Assembly (NCBI RefSeq): GCF_900110485.1
Contig: NZ_FODY01000007.1
Location: 1-64,000 of the forward strand
Length of the DNA: 64,000 bases
Direction: 5' to 3'
From: Propionispora vibrioides
GTDB taxonomy: Bacteria; Bacillota; Negativicutes; Propionisporales; Propionisporaceae
This document shows positions 10,276-19,065 of the stretch, in pieces (the stretch's first letter is position 1; the number at the start of each line of letters is the position of its first letter). The notes below the pieces were generated by a model. That model had not been told where the DNA came from and searched no databases. It was given only the letters and a program-made list of their open reading frames with translations. A program made the translations under genes and the position numbers.

Positions 10276-10713
10276 GTTCTACAGTTCTCCTCTTTATTGA
10301 TTGAAACCGAACATTTTTACATTTGTTCTTTACTTATTCTTTTGTTTGAACTTATTATAATTTAAGTTTTTAAAATAGTCAATTAATTTTTTGATAATTT
10401 TCTGCTATTTTTCAAATGACAAATTAAATTTTCAATAAATTCAGTTTATGCCAGGGCTTATCAGTGAATTATTATTGCCTTTACCACTTAAAACTAGCCG
10501 TTATTCTTCTACTTTTTATAATTCAACCGGTAATTTTCTGTCGAAAATTCTCCTTTTCGTTACTTAATTGAATTTTCTCAATTTTCAATCTCGCTTAGCA
10601 GAAATCATTCCAATATTCTTCTAAACAGATTACTTTTTTACATTTTCTCTATTTTTTTATAATTGATAACTTTTGTTCAGTTGTATTTTATTCTAACGCC
10701 AAGGTTGCAACAA
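10276..10713. other. AT-rich intergenic region upstream of SorC copy 1
   Basis: Apart from the SorC1 promoter and shared 15-mer (10315-10382) I see no gene here. The sequence is strongly AT-rich with scattered TTTTCAAAT/ATTTGAA-like words but no clean palindrome, open frame with a ribosome-binding site, or miniature element. Confidence 0.5.
10315..10382 (-). promoter_or_regulatory. Promoter and shared operator of the SorC1-PTS unit
   Basis: Minus strand TTGACT (10377-10382), 17-bp spacer, TATAAT (10354-10359). Twenty-four bases downstream lies AGAACAAATGTAAAA (10315-10329), identical in sequence and position to a site at 13679-13693 in front of the dehydrogenase gene. The shared layout suggests one regulator for both. 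Confidence 0.7.
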
Positions 10714-10755
10714 ACAAAAAAAGTACCGGAACGAAGTTTTCACTCCGCCGGTACT
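10714..10755 (-). terminator. Terminator after SorC copy 2
   Basis: AGTACCGG/CCGGTACT stem (10722-10729, 10748-10755) extended inward by a few pairs and followed by a run of T on the minus strand. Confidence 0.8.
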
Positions 10756-10770
10756 CATCAACTCTTTATA

Positions 10771-11733
10771 TCAATTTTCTTCTTTAAACGCAGCAATCTT
10801 CAAGGCATTACTGTAATTTGTCACCAATACATTGATCAGTTTGCTATTTAAGGCTCCGATAATTGCCATAACCTTGTTTTCGCCACAGGCCACACCAATC
10901 ATAATTTCAATTTTCTTCAAATCCTCCAGTTCAATACCAACAACCCGTTTATTAAAGTCAAACTGTTCGGTATGACCGTGGATGTCATAAAAGCGCAGAC
11001 AAACATCGCCAATCGCACCGGCCTTCTGCAAATTACTCGTATCGTTCAGATTAAAATAGCCGCTGCCCATAATGGTTGACGCCGGATCGGTAGGCGATCC
11101 GATACCCACCAGACCGATATTACACAGTTTGGTATGGTCCAGCACTTCTTTTATACTCTGTTCTTTGAGAATCTCTTTCTTGATGTTTTCATTGCTGACA
11201 ACCGCCGGGGCATGGAGCAGTTTAAAATTACCGCCGAACGATTTAGCCAGTTCAGTGATAATTTCATTAGGATGAATTTCCCGCTGCGATTGTCCGACAC
11301 CGCCAACCAGCGGCACAAAGGTCAAATTCAGGTTCCCCTGAATATCAATGTATTTTGCGACAGCTTTAACCATCGTTCCCATGGAAACACCGATCGTATT
11401 TCCCGGTTTCACAATGCGCATCAGATAGCTGGCCGCCGCCTTGGCTGCGTTCTTAGTCTGGAGACTAACGTCCGCTTCGTCTTCAACAATAATAACTTCT
11501 TTAAGACCGTATAATTGCTCCACACGCCGTTCCAGCGATTCAAAATTGTCCTGCAGAGGATTGACAATCTCAATCCGGACAACTCCCGATTCTTTACCCT
11601 CTTTCAACAACCGCGACACCGTAGGGCGTGAAATCTCCAACAGCTTAGCAATTTCATTTTGCGTATAGTTTTCTTCATAGTACAGTTTGCAGCACTTCAC
11701 AACCAACCGGCTACCATCAATAATCTTGGGCAT
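10771..11733 (-). CDS. SorC-family sugar-responsive regulator (copy 2)
   Basis: 320 aa, the paralogue of the regulator at 9313. The HTH (YTQNEIAKLLEISRPTVSRLL) differs in only a few positions, while the ligand domain keeps NTIGVSMGTMV, PLVGGVGQ and GLVGIGSP. It has its own promoter and terminator, so it is monocistronic, between the dehydrogenase and the PTS unit. Near-identical recognition helices predict overlapping DNA targets; differences in the ligand domain may set different inducers. Confidence 0.92.
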   Translation of the reverse strand: MPKIIDGSRLVVKCCKLYYEENYTQNEIAKLLEISRPTVSRLLKEGKESGVVRIEIVNPLQDNFESLERRVEQLYGLKEVIIVEDEADVSLQTKNAAKAAASYLMRIVKPGNTIGVSMGTMVKAVAKYIDIQGNLNLTFVPLVGGVGQSQREIHPNEIITELAKSFGGNFKLLHAPAVVSNENIKKEILKEQSIKEVLDHTKLCNIGLVGIGSPTDPASTIMGSGYFNLNDTSNLQKAGAIGDVCLRFYDIHGHTEQFDFNKRVVGIELEDLKKIEIMIGVACGENKVMAIIGALNSKLINVLVTNYSNALKIAAFKEEN

Positions 11734-11848
11734 CCTGTTACCCCCCTACAACCTTGCCACTCGCACAGGTCTATTGGCCGGCGCACCTGACTCCACCGGC
11801 AGTCCGTCCTGATTCTTTTAATCAGAATTTATTTTCATAGTTACGCTT

Positions 11849-11877
11849 ATTATAGTGTAGTCCTGCCAAATAGTCAA
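11849..11877 (-). promoter_or_regulatory. Promoter of SorC copy 2
   Basis: Minus strand TTGACT (11872-11877), 17-bp spacer, TATAAT (11849-11854). Same hexamers and spacing as the other two promoters of this region, but the downstream AGAACAAATGTAAAA site is absent. Confidence 0.65.
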
Positions 11878-11926
11878 CGTTTCGCCTGTTCTCTCAACTT
11901 AGCCCGCTTTTTTAAGCTTTTTCTTC

Positions 11927-12056
11927 TAGTGCCTCATCCGGCGGGAAGATGTAGTCATGTCATCGAGAATTTTGCCGTCAGGCAAGCCGACGACAACGAA
12001 GCATGACGGCAAAAAGGCCGGTAATCTACTACAGATTTCTGCCGGATGAGGCACTA
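11927..12056. mobile_element. Family 2 miniature element, short form
   Basis: 130 bp with a perfect 16-bp terminal inverted repeat TAGTGCCTCATCCGGC and CTAG at both junctions. The core keeps AAGCCGACGACAACGAAGC but lacks the usual GAGGCGCATATC half. It fills most of the gap between the dehydrogenase terminator and SorC2. Confidence 0.75.
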
Positions 12057-12066
12057 GTACTTTTGC

Positions 12067-12115
12067 CAAAAAGGCTGTGAATAACTTATAAAGTAAGTTA
12101 CCACAGCCTTTTCCA
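12067..12115 (-). terminator. Terminator after the SAF-domain dehydrogenase
   Basis: AAAAGGCTGTG ... CACAGCCTTTT inverted repeat with an inner AACTTA/TAAGTT stem, just past the 12142 stop; T residues follow on the minus strand. Confidence 0.75.
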
Positions 12116-12141
12116 GTACAAGACCTTTGCTTAAGCAGCAA

Positions 12142-13437
12142 TTATTTGTTATACATGGCGTCCTGTTCTTTACGGAGTTTGTAAATCAAGGTAGACTGAT
12201 CCAATTCGACCATATCTAAAGTCAATAACTGGCCTTTCTTGGCGTCTTTCAGCATGCGGGCCTTTTTCGTAACCAAGCCGTAAGGTACATAGCCTTTAGC
12301 GTCAGATTCCTGAGCTGTGGCAATAGAACCATAGGTGGTATAGCCACCGATTCCGTCGATATATTGACCGGCTTTCAAATCGGTTTTAGCCACAGTAATA
12401 CACTCACTAACCAGACCGTCAATCGGCACAATGGTGGATTCGCCGTCAATAACCGCTTTGGCCACTGTCAGCGGCGTTTCCAGGTTGCACAAGTGATACG
12501 GACGATATAAAATCCACAACGGACCGTTACCCATGCTATGATAACGCATCTGATAAGCAATTTCCTCATTTTCCGTAGATACGGCGACAAATACGCCCGG
12601 CGCAATGCCGTTTACATATTCAACAACACCGTGTTTATTCAAAATACCGCCGTCTTCTTTCAATCTGAATAAGTCAGGCAGCTCTTTAAGTCCGGCAGCA
12701 ATTCCATGCCCACCAATTACATCAGGTATCAGTCCGGTAGCATTAGACATAGCTGTCATTTCTACCATGGTTTTGGTGCCGTCTTTGAAAGAACAAAGCA
12801 TTTTAGGACTCATTTTGCGACGGGTTGCTTCTTCCAGAACGGTATCAGGGTTGCAGTCATAGTCCAGCTTATTATTTTTGCCTTTCCCCATGACTTTGAC
12901 ATCCATACCCATTGCCTTAGCAAAACAGTATAGTTCCATAACGGCACCCGGTTCGTCACCGGCCGAACCGGTATAAATAACGCCATGTTCAGCTGCAAAC
13001 TTTTTGAGGTAAGGTCCGATAACAACGTCGGTCTCTACATTAAGCATAACAACATGCTTACCATTTTTCATGGCGTCAGTTGCCACTTTGGCGCCTACGT
13101 CAGGAACCCCTGTGGCATCAATAGCACACTCAACCAGATTAGCCTGAGAAACCAGGTCGGCATTGGCTGTTGCCACATATTTTCCTGCTTCAATCCATTT
13201 ATTGGCATCAGACAACGTATCAACAATAGCGATTTGATCATCCTTAACACCGGCATAATGGAAAGCATGCACGGCATTTTCCACATTAATATCGGATACA
13301 ATGGCAGGCGTAATCCCCTGCATGAGCACCATCTGCGTCACCATACCCCGGCCCATCTGTCCCGCGCCAACGATCCCGGTGCGAATCATTTTGCCTTCTT
13401 GCTGACGTTTTATTAACTTTTTATCCATGTTTAGCAT
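12142..13437 (-). CDS. COG4091-type NAD(P) dehydrogenase with C-terminal SAF domain
   Basis: 431 aa. N-terminal Rossmann domain (MIRTGIVGAGQMGRGM), a homoserine-dehydrogenase-like middle with TGSAGDEPGAVMELYCFAKA, and a C-terminal SAF domain (about 340-415). The exact reaction is not known to me. The promoter and operator shared with the PTS unit suggest oxidation of the imported polyol phosphate or a later step; SrlD is absent from the cluster. Start ATG at 13437 with AAAGGGGA seven bases upstream; the longer in-frame extension to 13485 precedes that site. The mRNA leader would be nearly 280 nt and contains a miniature element. Confidence 0.75.
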   Translation of the reverse strand: MLNMDKKLIKRQQEGKMIRTGIVGAGQMGRGMVTQMVLMQGITPAIVSDINVENAVHAFHYAGVKDDQIAIVDTLSDANKWIEAGKYVATANADLVSQANLVECAIDATGVPDVGAKVATDAMKNGKHVVMLNVETDVVIGPYLKKFAAEHGVIYTGSAGDEPGAVMELYCFAKAMGMDVKVMGKGKNNKLDYDCNPDTVLEEATRRKMSPKMLCSFKDGTKTMVEMTAMSNATGLIPDVIGGHGIAAGLKELPDLFRLKEDGGILNKHGVVEYVNGIAPGVFVAVSTENEEIAYQMRYHSMGNGPLWILYRPYHLCNLETPLTVAKAVIDGESTIVPIDGLVSECITVAKTDLKAGQYIDGIGGYTTYGSIATAQESDAKGYVPYGLVTKKARMLKDAKKGQLLTLDMVELDQSTLIYKLRKEQDAMYNK

Positions 13438-13485
13438 AAGACAATCCCCTTTAATCTTTTTATTTAAACTTCCCGACAAGTCCAT

Positions 13486-13648
13486 TAGCGGACTGTCTAC
13501 TCTGAAATCATAATTGTTTCACGGGCCTTTTTCCACATGACTTCGTTGTCGTCAGCTTACATATGTTTGATATGTGCGCCTCTTTCGCCTCGCCTTGCGA
13601 AAATATTCCCGCTAATTCTTTTACGCTTTCAAAGTACACAGTCCACTA
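13486..13648. mobile_element. Family 2 miniature element in the dehydrogenase leader
   Basis: 163 bp, imperfect ends TAGCGGACTGTCTACTCTGAAA and, on the other strand, TAGTGGACTGTGTACTTTGAAA. The core on the minus strand is CGCAAGGCGAGGCGAAAG, GAGGCGCACATATC and GACGACAACGAAG. It sits between the promoter (13718-13746) and the start codon (13437) of the dehydrogenase gene. Confidence 0.8.
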
Positions 13649-13678
13649 GGATTTGTCGAAAGTTCAACGACTTTTTAA

Positions 13679-13746
13679 TTTTACATTTGTTCTAACATTA
13701 AAATTATGTCCACCTTTATTATAGTGTAAGATTTTTAAATAGTCAA
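13679..13746 (-). promoter_or_regulatory. Promoter and shared operator of the dehydrogenase gene
   Basis: Minus strand TTGACT (13741-13746), 17-bp spacer, TATAAT (13718-13723), then AGAACAAATGTAAAA (13679-13693) at the same distance as in the SorC1 promoter. An identical 15-mer at an identical position is unlikely by chance. Confidence 0.7.
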
Positions 13747-13838
13747 TAAAATTAAAACTAACTTTCTCTTAAATTTTAGATTTATCACCAACTCATTCTA
13801 AGAAACTCCGTTGCTTAGTTTATTCATTTATTTTTTAC

Positions 13839-13874
13839 AAATGTTTTTTATAAAATCATTTATAAAAAACATTT
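13839..13874. promoter_or_regulatory. Perfect AT-rich palindrome upstream of the dehydrogenase promoter
   Basis: Two perfect 16-bp arms (13839-13854, 13859-13874) around a 4-base centre. Together with the bases to its left it includes ACAAATGT, the core also found in the downstream 15-mer. It lies about 95 bp upstream of the -35 and may be a regulator site. Confidence 0.5.
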
Positions 13875-13931
13875 CTTCTTTTTCTTTGTTAATGTATGAT
13901 GTCCAAAAAGACAGGAAGAAATTTATCCTGC

Positions 13932-13979
13932 AAAAAAAATACAAGCCGGCAAAGTAGTCTCCTACCTTGCCGGCTTGTA
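13932..13979 (-). terminator. Terminator after coaX
   Basis: Long hairpin ACAAGCCGGCAA ... TTGCCGGCTTGT (13941-13979) followed on the minus strand by eight T residues (13932-13940). Confidence 0.9.
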
Positions 13980-14009
13980 CCCCATTTACACTGTTCACTC
14001 GGGTTCATA

Positions 14010-14774
14010 TTAAGAATTCCGTTCATAAAGAATACGCAGGCCTTCCAGCGTCAGAAAATGTTCAACCACCTGAATACTGGTCGATTCCTGGGCGATCAGG
14101 TTAGCCAAACCGCCGGTAGCGACGACATAGGCGTCCTGTCCCATTTCACCCCTCATCCGGCGGACGATCTCATCCACCTGTCCGGCAAAGCCGAAGATAA
14201 TGCCCGATTGCATACTGGCCACCGTATTGCGGCAAATAACGCTTTTCGGTTTAACCAGTTCAATGCGCGGCAGCTTGGCCGCCCGTTGAAAAAGCGCCTC
14301 GGTGGAAATTCCGATACCCGGCGCAATGGCGCCGCCGAGATAATCGCCATTTTCCGCAATAGCACAAAATGTCGTGGCCGTACCAAAATCGACGATAATC
14401 AGCGGTCCGCCAAATTTAGCATGGGCCGCTACAGCATTGACAATTCGATCGGCTCCCACTTCCCGTGGATTTTCATAGCGAATGCAAATGCCTGTCTTAA
14501 TCCCAGGTCCAACTACCAGTGGTTCAACTTTGAAGTAGCGCTGGCACATTTTGATAATCGGCACGACCAGCGGCGGCACGACCGAGGAGATCATGATGGC
14601 ATGCACCTCGCTGATGCTGCGTCCGGCAAAACTAAATAGATTGTGAATCAACATACCGTATTCATCGCCGGTTTTCTGACGGTCGGTCGAAATACGCCAG
14701 TGATGAAGCAATTCCTTACCATCATAGAGACCTAACACAATATTGCTGTTTCCGATATCAAATACCAAAAGCAT
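14010..14774 (-). CDS. coaX: Type III pantothenate kinase
   Basis: First step of coenzyme A synthesis, phosphorylation of pantothenate. 254 aa with the ASKHA-fold signatures of Coa[12 protein letters not shown] (5-15), [19 protein letters not shown] and [11 protein letters not shown]. The conserved motifs appear intact. Start ATG at 14774 with TTGGAGG six bases upstream. It follows birA by about 20 bp, so the two vitamin-related genes form one transcript ending at the hairpin just downstream. Confidence 0.95.
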   Translation of the reverse strand: MLLVFDIGNSNIVLGLYDGKELLHHWRISTDRQKTGDEYGMLIHNLFSFAGRSISEVHAIMISSVVPPLVVPIIKMCQRYFKVEPLVVGPGIKTGICIRYENPREVGADRIVNAVAAHAKFGGPLIIVDFGTATTFCAIAENGDYLGGAIAPGIGISTEALFQRAAKLPRIELVKPKSVICRNTVASMQSGIIFGFAGQVDEIVRRMRGEMGQDAYVVATGGLANLIAQESTSIQVVEHFLTLEGLRILYERNS

Positions 14775-14795
14775 ATATATCCTCCAACATTCTCT

Positions 14796-15785
14796 TTATT
14801 TACTCTTTTCCGTCACTGCCGGCCGGATGGAGACATCGCCGGCAATGACCGTTTCCAGCGATCCGGCCGTCTGTACCAGCAAAGCTCCTGATGCATCAAT
14901 ATCCACCGCCAGTCCGCTAAATTGCTTGTCCGGTCCGACAACCTGCACGGTTTGTCCCAGCGTAACCGACAACCGGCGCCACTCTTTTAGAATGCCGTCA
15001 AATCCGCTCCGGCTTACCTCCAGATAGACCGTTTCCAGTTCGGCCAATATTTCCTTCAATACCGTTTTACGGCAAAAAGGCCGGCCGGCGGCCTCCGCCA
15101 GCGAAGTGGCAATACCGGCTAGTTCTGACGGAAACTCGTCAGCCGCGATATTCACGTTAGTGCCCATGCCGAGTACAACATAGTTGATCGCGTCCATTTC
15201 CGCGCTCATTTCGGTCAAAATACCCACTATTTTTTTTCCGTTATATAAAATATCATTAGGCCACTTGATACCACAGAGAACGCCGGTCGTCCGCCGAATA
15301 GCCCTGGTGAGCGCCACGGCAGTCATCAATGTACATTTAGGAGCATCATAGGGCTGAAAGGGCGGCCGCAAAACAATCGACAGCCAGATCCCCTTGCCTC
15401 TGGGGGAAAACCACCCCCGCGCCAGTCGTCCCCGTCCGGTGCACTGGGCTTCCGCCAGCACCAGCGTGCCTTCCGGACAGCCTGCCGCCGCCAGTTTTTT
15501 CGCCTCATTGCTGGTGGAGTCAACACTGTCAAACCAGTAGATCTCTTTGCCCAGCACCTGAGTAGACAAGTCATTTTTTATCTCATCCGGCAGCAGCAAA
15601 TCCGGTACTTCACTCAGACAATAACCCCGCCGGGGATGTGCTTCAATCAAATAGCCGTCCTGTTTTAGCGCCCGGATATGTTTCCAGATCGCCGTACGGG
15701 ACACTGCTAACTGCCGGGAAATCTCCTCACCCGAGACATACTCTCCCTGATTTTTTCTTAATACACTGAGAATGCTGGAACGCAT
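14796..15785 (-). CDS. birA: Biotin-protein ligase and biotin repressor
   Basis: Attaches biotin to carrier proteins and, through an N-terminal winged helix (about 1-60, EISRQLAVSRTAIWKHIRAL), represses biotin genes. The catalytic domain shows SVDSTSNEAKKLA, the biotinyl-AMP loop TGRGRLARGW, GIKWPNDI and the C-terminal SH3-like domain. The ATG at 15785 is better placed than the GTG at 15791, which would leave only one base after AAGGAGG. No biotin genes are in the window. Confidence 0.94.
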   Translation of the reverse strand: MRSSILSVLRKNQGEYVSGEEISRQLAVSRTAIWKHIRALKQDGYLIEAHPRRGYCLSEVPDLLLPDEIKNDLSTQVLGKEIYWFDSVDSTSNEAKKLAAAGCPEGTLVLAEAQCTGRGRLARGWFSPRGKGIWLSIVLRPPFQPYDAPKCTLMTAVALTRAIRRTTGVLCGIKWPNDILYNGKKIVGILTEMSAEMDAINYVVLGMGTNVNIAADEFPSELAGIATSLAEAAGRPFCRKTVLKEILAELETVYLEVSRSGFDGILKEWRRLSVTLGQTVQVVGPDKQFSGLAVDIDASGALLVQTAGSLETVIAGDVSIRPAVTEKSK

Positions 15786-16039
15786 AATCACCCCTCCTTA
15801 CCCACCGCCTGCCCGGTTAATCGCAGGCCGGCTACTTCCATAACCGTTCAGGCAGCCTTCTTTCCATTTTTTTCAAGAAGGTGTGGTAAAACCCGAGCGC
15901 GAAGAATAGTATTATTAATTCCCTTCTATAAAAAAGAGGAATCGTTGATTTAGTGTTTTCCAAGAACAGTTTACTCTAAAAGAACATACAAAGCTATGAT
16001 AGCATGTTTATCGATACTGAACAATACGGAGGATCAACA

Positions 16040-16717
16040 ATGTCTTTAAAAATTTTGATTGCCGACGACGAAATAAATATTTGCGAAGTAGTGCAGTTAT
16101 ATTTGGAAAAGGAAGGCTTTACCGTGTATACGGCTACCAACGGCGAACAGGCTATGGCGATTGAAACGACCGAAAAACCTGATTTGTTGCTGTTGGACAT
16201 TATGCTGCCCAAATTATCCGGCTGGGATATCTGCCGCAGCATCGAACGTACGGTACCTGTCATCTTCCTAACCGCCCTGAGTGCCGAAAGCGATAAAATC
16301 ACCGGCTTCTCCTTGGGAGCCGACGATTATATCACCAAGCCCTTTAGTCCCAGAGAGCTGGTAGCGCGGGTCAAGGCGGTCCTGCGGCGGAGCGGCCTTT
16401 TACAAACCAGCGGCAGCGCCCTTGAGTTTCCCGGTCTTTTGATCAACGCCACGACGCAAACCGTCGAAGTGGACAGTCAATCAGTCACATTGACCCCGAA
16501 AGAATTTGAGTTGCTCTCGTTTATCACCCGCCATCCCAAAATCGTTTTTTCCCGCGAACAGCTATTGACCAATGTCTGGGGATATGATTTTCAGGGTGAT
16601 GATCGCACGGTGGATGCCACCATTAAACGGTTACGGCAAAAAATCACTCATGCCCACTATGCTTACGTGCATACCGTCTGGGGAACAGGTTACAAGTTCG
16701 AGGTGACTGCAAAATGA
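16040..16717 (+). CDS. OmpR/PhoB-type response regulator
   Basis: 225 aa. Receiver domain with IADDE at the N-terminus, phosphoacceptor Asp in LLLDIMLPKL and Lys in TKPFSPREL; C-terminal winged helix with TLTPKEFELL, VWGYDFQGDDRTVD and VWGTGYKF. Start ATG at 16040 follows GGAGG at seven bases; an in-frame ATG at 16004 lacks a site. It overlaps the kinase gene by 4 bp. The pair stands alone on the plus strand and probably controls the secreted protein gene that follows. Confidence 0.92.
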   Translation: MSLKILIADDEINICEVVQLYLEKEGFTVYTATNGEQAMAIETTEKPDLLLLDIMLPKLSGWDICRSIERTVPVIFLTALSAESDKITGFSLGADDYITKPFSPRELVARVKAVLRRSGLLQTSGSALEFPGLLINATTQTVEVDSQSVTLTPKEFELLSFITRHPKIVFSREQLLTNVWGYDFQGDDRTVDATIKRLRQKITHAHYAYVHTVWGTGYKFEVTAK

Positions 16718-18120
16718 TGCGCTCCATTTTCGGCAAACTGCTGATCTCCCATATTGTGGTGATCATGATCAGTTCATTGGCGCTCAGTCTATTGATGTCC
16801 TACCTGGTCCGCGGGCACTTTATCGACAACAAACGTCGCGAACTGCTGCAAAAAGGGGAAGCCACTGTCATCCTGCTCTCCCCCTCCCTATATAGCGGCC
16901 GCCTGCCCAGCGATATTACCATGAATGTTATGAGCAATCTGGCCGGCGCGACTATCTGGCTGATGGACGAGCAGGGCTCTATTATCGCCGGCACACCGCC
17001 GGAGCATTGGGATCGCGGCGGCTTCTTTGAGACTGATCAGGAAATGATGGAGTTGTTTAACGGGACTCCCCAATCCTGGGTAAGCGAAACCAGAAATAAC
17101 AGAGCTCCGGCCATCGTCGTAGCCGTTCCTATTCCTGACACCATTGTCCCCACCGCCCTCTTTTTATATGCGCCCATCCTCGGAGTAAATCGAAGTGCGG
17201 AGGGGTTGGTACGCCTCATGTTCTACTCGCTCTTAGTCGGCGCTTTTATTTCGGTTGCCTTAGGCTACATCACCTCCCGCAATCTGACCAGACCGATTGC
17301 CGACATCAGCCAAGCAGCCCGCAATTTTGCCAAAGGGGATTTCAACAGCCGCACAACCGCTACAGGAAATGACGAAATTGGTGGTCTGGGGCGGACCTTT
17401 AACAGCATGGCCGCTTCCCTGGCCCGGGCTGAACAAAATAGACGGGATTTTCTCGCCAATGTGTCTCATGAATTGAAAACTCCGGTGGCCTCGATTCAAG
17501 CCCTGGCCGAAACTATCCTGGACGGTCTGGCGGCCAAACCGGCTCAGCAGGAACGGTATCTGCAGACCATTGTCGGCGAATCCAACCGTATCAACCGTCT
17601 GATCCGCGAGCTTTTGGATATGGCGCAACTGGAAGCCGGTGAACTGTCAATTGTCCGGCAGAAACTCGATATAAGAGAGTTTTGGGAACAAGAACAGGAT
17701 AAATACGTTTCGTTATTAGCCGCTAAGGCTCTATCATTGGAAGTGGATATCCCGGCAGGCCTTTCTCCAGTCTGGGCCGATCCAGACCGTCTTTCCCAGG
17801 TCCTGTCCAACCTGCTCTCCAATGCCATCCGCTATGCGCCGGAACAATCGACTTTGACACTGACCGCCCGCTCCGTCCCTCAATTTCTTTCCCTTGCGCT
17901 CACTGACCAGGGACCGGGTATTGCCCCTGCCGATCTGCCTCATATTTGGGAACGCTTCTACCGGGTCGATTCAGCCCGGGCCCGCGATTCCGGCGGCACT
18001 GGACTGGGCCTTTCGATAACCAAAAAACTGGTCGAGACTATGGGCGGCAGCATTACCGTCCACAGTGTGGTGAACGAGGGAAGCACGTTCTCCTTCACGC
18101 TTCCCGTCGCCAGCGAATAA
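16714..18120 (+). CDS. Membrane sensor histidine kinase
   Basis: 468 aa. Transmembrane helix near residues 8-30, extracytoplasmic sensor domain of about 125 residues, second helix near 165-188, HAMP linker (about 188-240), HisKA box FLANVSHELKTPVASIQ with the phosphorylated His, and an HATPase domain with DPDRLSQVLSNLLSNAIRYA, DQGPGIA and GGTGLGLSI. Complete by motif. Translationally coupled to the regulator (ATGA overlap). The signal is unknown; the sensor domain resembles no ligand fold that I can name. Confidence 0.93.
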   Translation: MMRSIFGKLLISHIVVIMISSLALSLLMSYLVRGHFIDNKRRELLQKGEATVILLSPSLYSGRLPSDITMNVMSNLAGATIWLMDEQGSIIAGTPPEHWDRGGFFETDQEMMELFNGTPQSWVSETRNNRAPAIVVAVPIPDTIVPTALFLYAPILGVNRSAEGLVRLMFYSLLVGAFISVALGYITSRNLTRPIADISQAARNFAKGDFNSRTTATGNDEIGGLGRTFNSMAASLARAEQNRRDFLANVSHELKTPVASIQALAETILDGLAAKPAQQERYLQTIVGESNRINRLIRELLDMAQLEAGELSIVRQKLDIREFWEQEQDKYVSLLAAKALSLEVDIPAGLSPVWADPDRLSQVLSNLLSNAIRYAPEQSTLTLTARSVPQFLSLALTDQGPGIAPADLPHIWERFYRVDSARARDSGGTGLGLSITKKLVETMGGSITVHSVVNEGSTFSFTLPVASE

Positions 18121-18290
18121 TACTGAACTCCCAGTAAAGCTTGAGGTCTTTGCGGTCTCTTTCCGTCACCGCTGTGTTGCCGTTTCTGACGGGCATCAGC
18201 CCGCCGGGTCCGGCCGTCTTGCAGAGCCGAAAAATCCTAAATCCTTCTAATCTTTTAATGAGAGCTCAATATAAGTTTTTTTATCTCTCC

Positions 18291-18323
18291 TGTCATGATT
18301 TTGTCATATCTGAAACCTATACT
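18291..18323 (+). promoter_or_regulatory. Candidate response-regulator site and promoter of the secreted protein gene
   Basis: Direct repeat TGTCAT-N5-TGTCAT with 11-bp period (18291-18296, 18302-18307) lies over the place of a missing -35; TATACT (18318-18323) serves as -10. An 11-bp direct repeat next to an activator-dependent -10 is the usual arrangement for OmpR/PhoB-type regulators such as the one encoded just upstream. Confidence 0.5.
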
Positions 18324-18365
18324 AAAACTGACAAAAGAACCCAATTATGATACGGAGGGATTCAC

Positions 18366-19040
18366 ATGAATGTAAAAAAAATTTCCCAGACGGCTATGGC
18401 AGCCTTGGTGGCTGCAACCTTCCTGGTAGGCGGTCTGGCGGTATTGCCGACAGTACAGGCGGCTGACGGCGCCGATCGCCCGGCGATCGAACAACGCCAT
18501 AAGATCAATCCGGAACAGATGGCCGAACACATTGCCACCACCTTCTCGCTAAATAAAGACACGGTCCTGCAATACTACAACAATGGTACAAGCTTCAAGG
18601 ATATCCGGCACGCTGCTTTTTTAGCCAAAGCAGGTAACCTATCGCTGGATACTGTTTTACAAACTAAAACCGACAGCAATTCCTGGCAGGATGTAGCTCA
18701 GACCCTAAAAATCAGCCCCCAGCAAATCAAAGCCACCCGCATAGATTTACAGGCGAACCATCTGACCAAAGCCGGCCTTGACAAGCAAGCAGCCCTTGAC
18801 CTCTTAAACCAGGGCTATCATCCCCGCGATATCGCCTGCGCCAACCAGTTGAGCAAAGATACGGGTAAATCCATCACCGATGTGCTGTTTTATAAAAAGA
18901 TCAACAATACTTGGCAGGACGTAGCCACTACCCTCGGTGTCAGCCCCGAGCAATTCAAGCAGGAAATGAAAAATCTAAAGGGTTCTTTCCCGCACCATGG
19001 CGGCTTTCACCACAGAGGTACCGACCGAATAGCCTACTAA
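18366..19040 (+). CDS. Secreted protein with two helical repeats
   Basis: 224 aa, family not recognised. Sec signal peptide at residues 1-32 (charged MNVKKIS, hydrophobic core, VQA cleavage region). The mature part holds two copies of a ~65-residue unit, each ending in a shared block: SWQDVAQTLKISPQQ in the first and TWQDVATTLGVSPEQ in the second. The C-terminus is His-rich (HHGGFHHRG), which might bind metal. ACGGAGG precedes the ATG. Located 245 bp after the kinase; probably exported to the cell surface as an output of that two-component system. Confidence 0.75.
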   Translation: MNVKKISQTAMAALVAATFLVGGLAVLPTVQAADGADRPAIEQRHKINPEQMAEHIATTFSLNKDTVLQYYNNGTSFKDIRHAAFLAKAGNLSLDTVLQTKTDSNSWQDVAQTLKISPQQIKATRIDLQANHLTKAGLDKQAALDLLNQGYHPRDIACANQLSKDTGKSITDVLFYKKINNTWQDVATTLGVSPEQFKQEMKNLKGSFPHHGGFHHRGTDRIAY

Positions 19041-19065
19041 GTCTTAGCCAACTTGATAAATGCAA

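Noticed and set aside
10383-10713. Possible riboswitch or small RNA in the long AT-rich gap before SorC1
   Set aside because: No conserved fold, terminator or T-box features; the base composition alone explains the apparent repeats.
11926-12141. 71-codon minus-strand frame
   Set aside because: Made mostly of a miniature element and the dehydrogenase terminator; no start signal.
13896-14639. 247-codon plus-strand frame over coaX
   Set aside because: Antisense to pantothenate kinase, with a start inside the coaX terminator region and no family resemblance.
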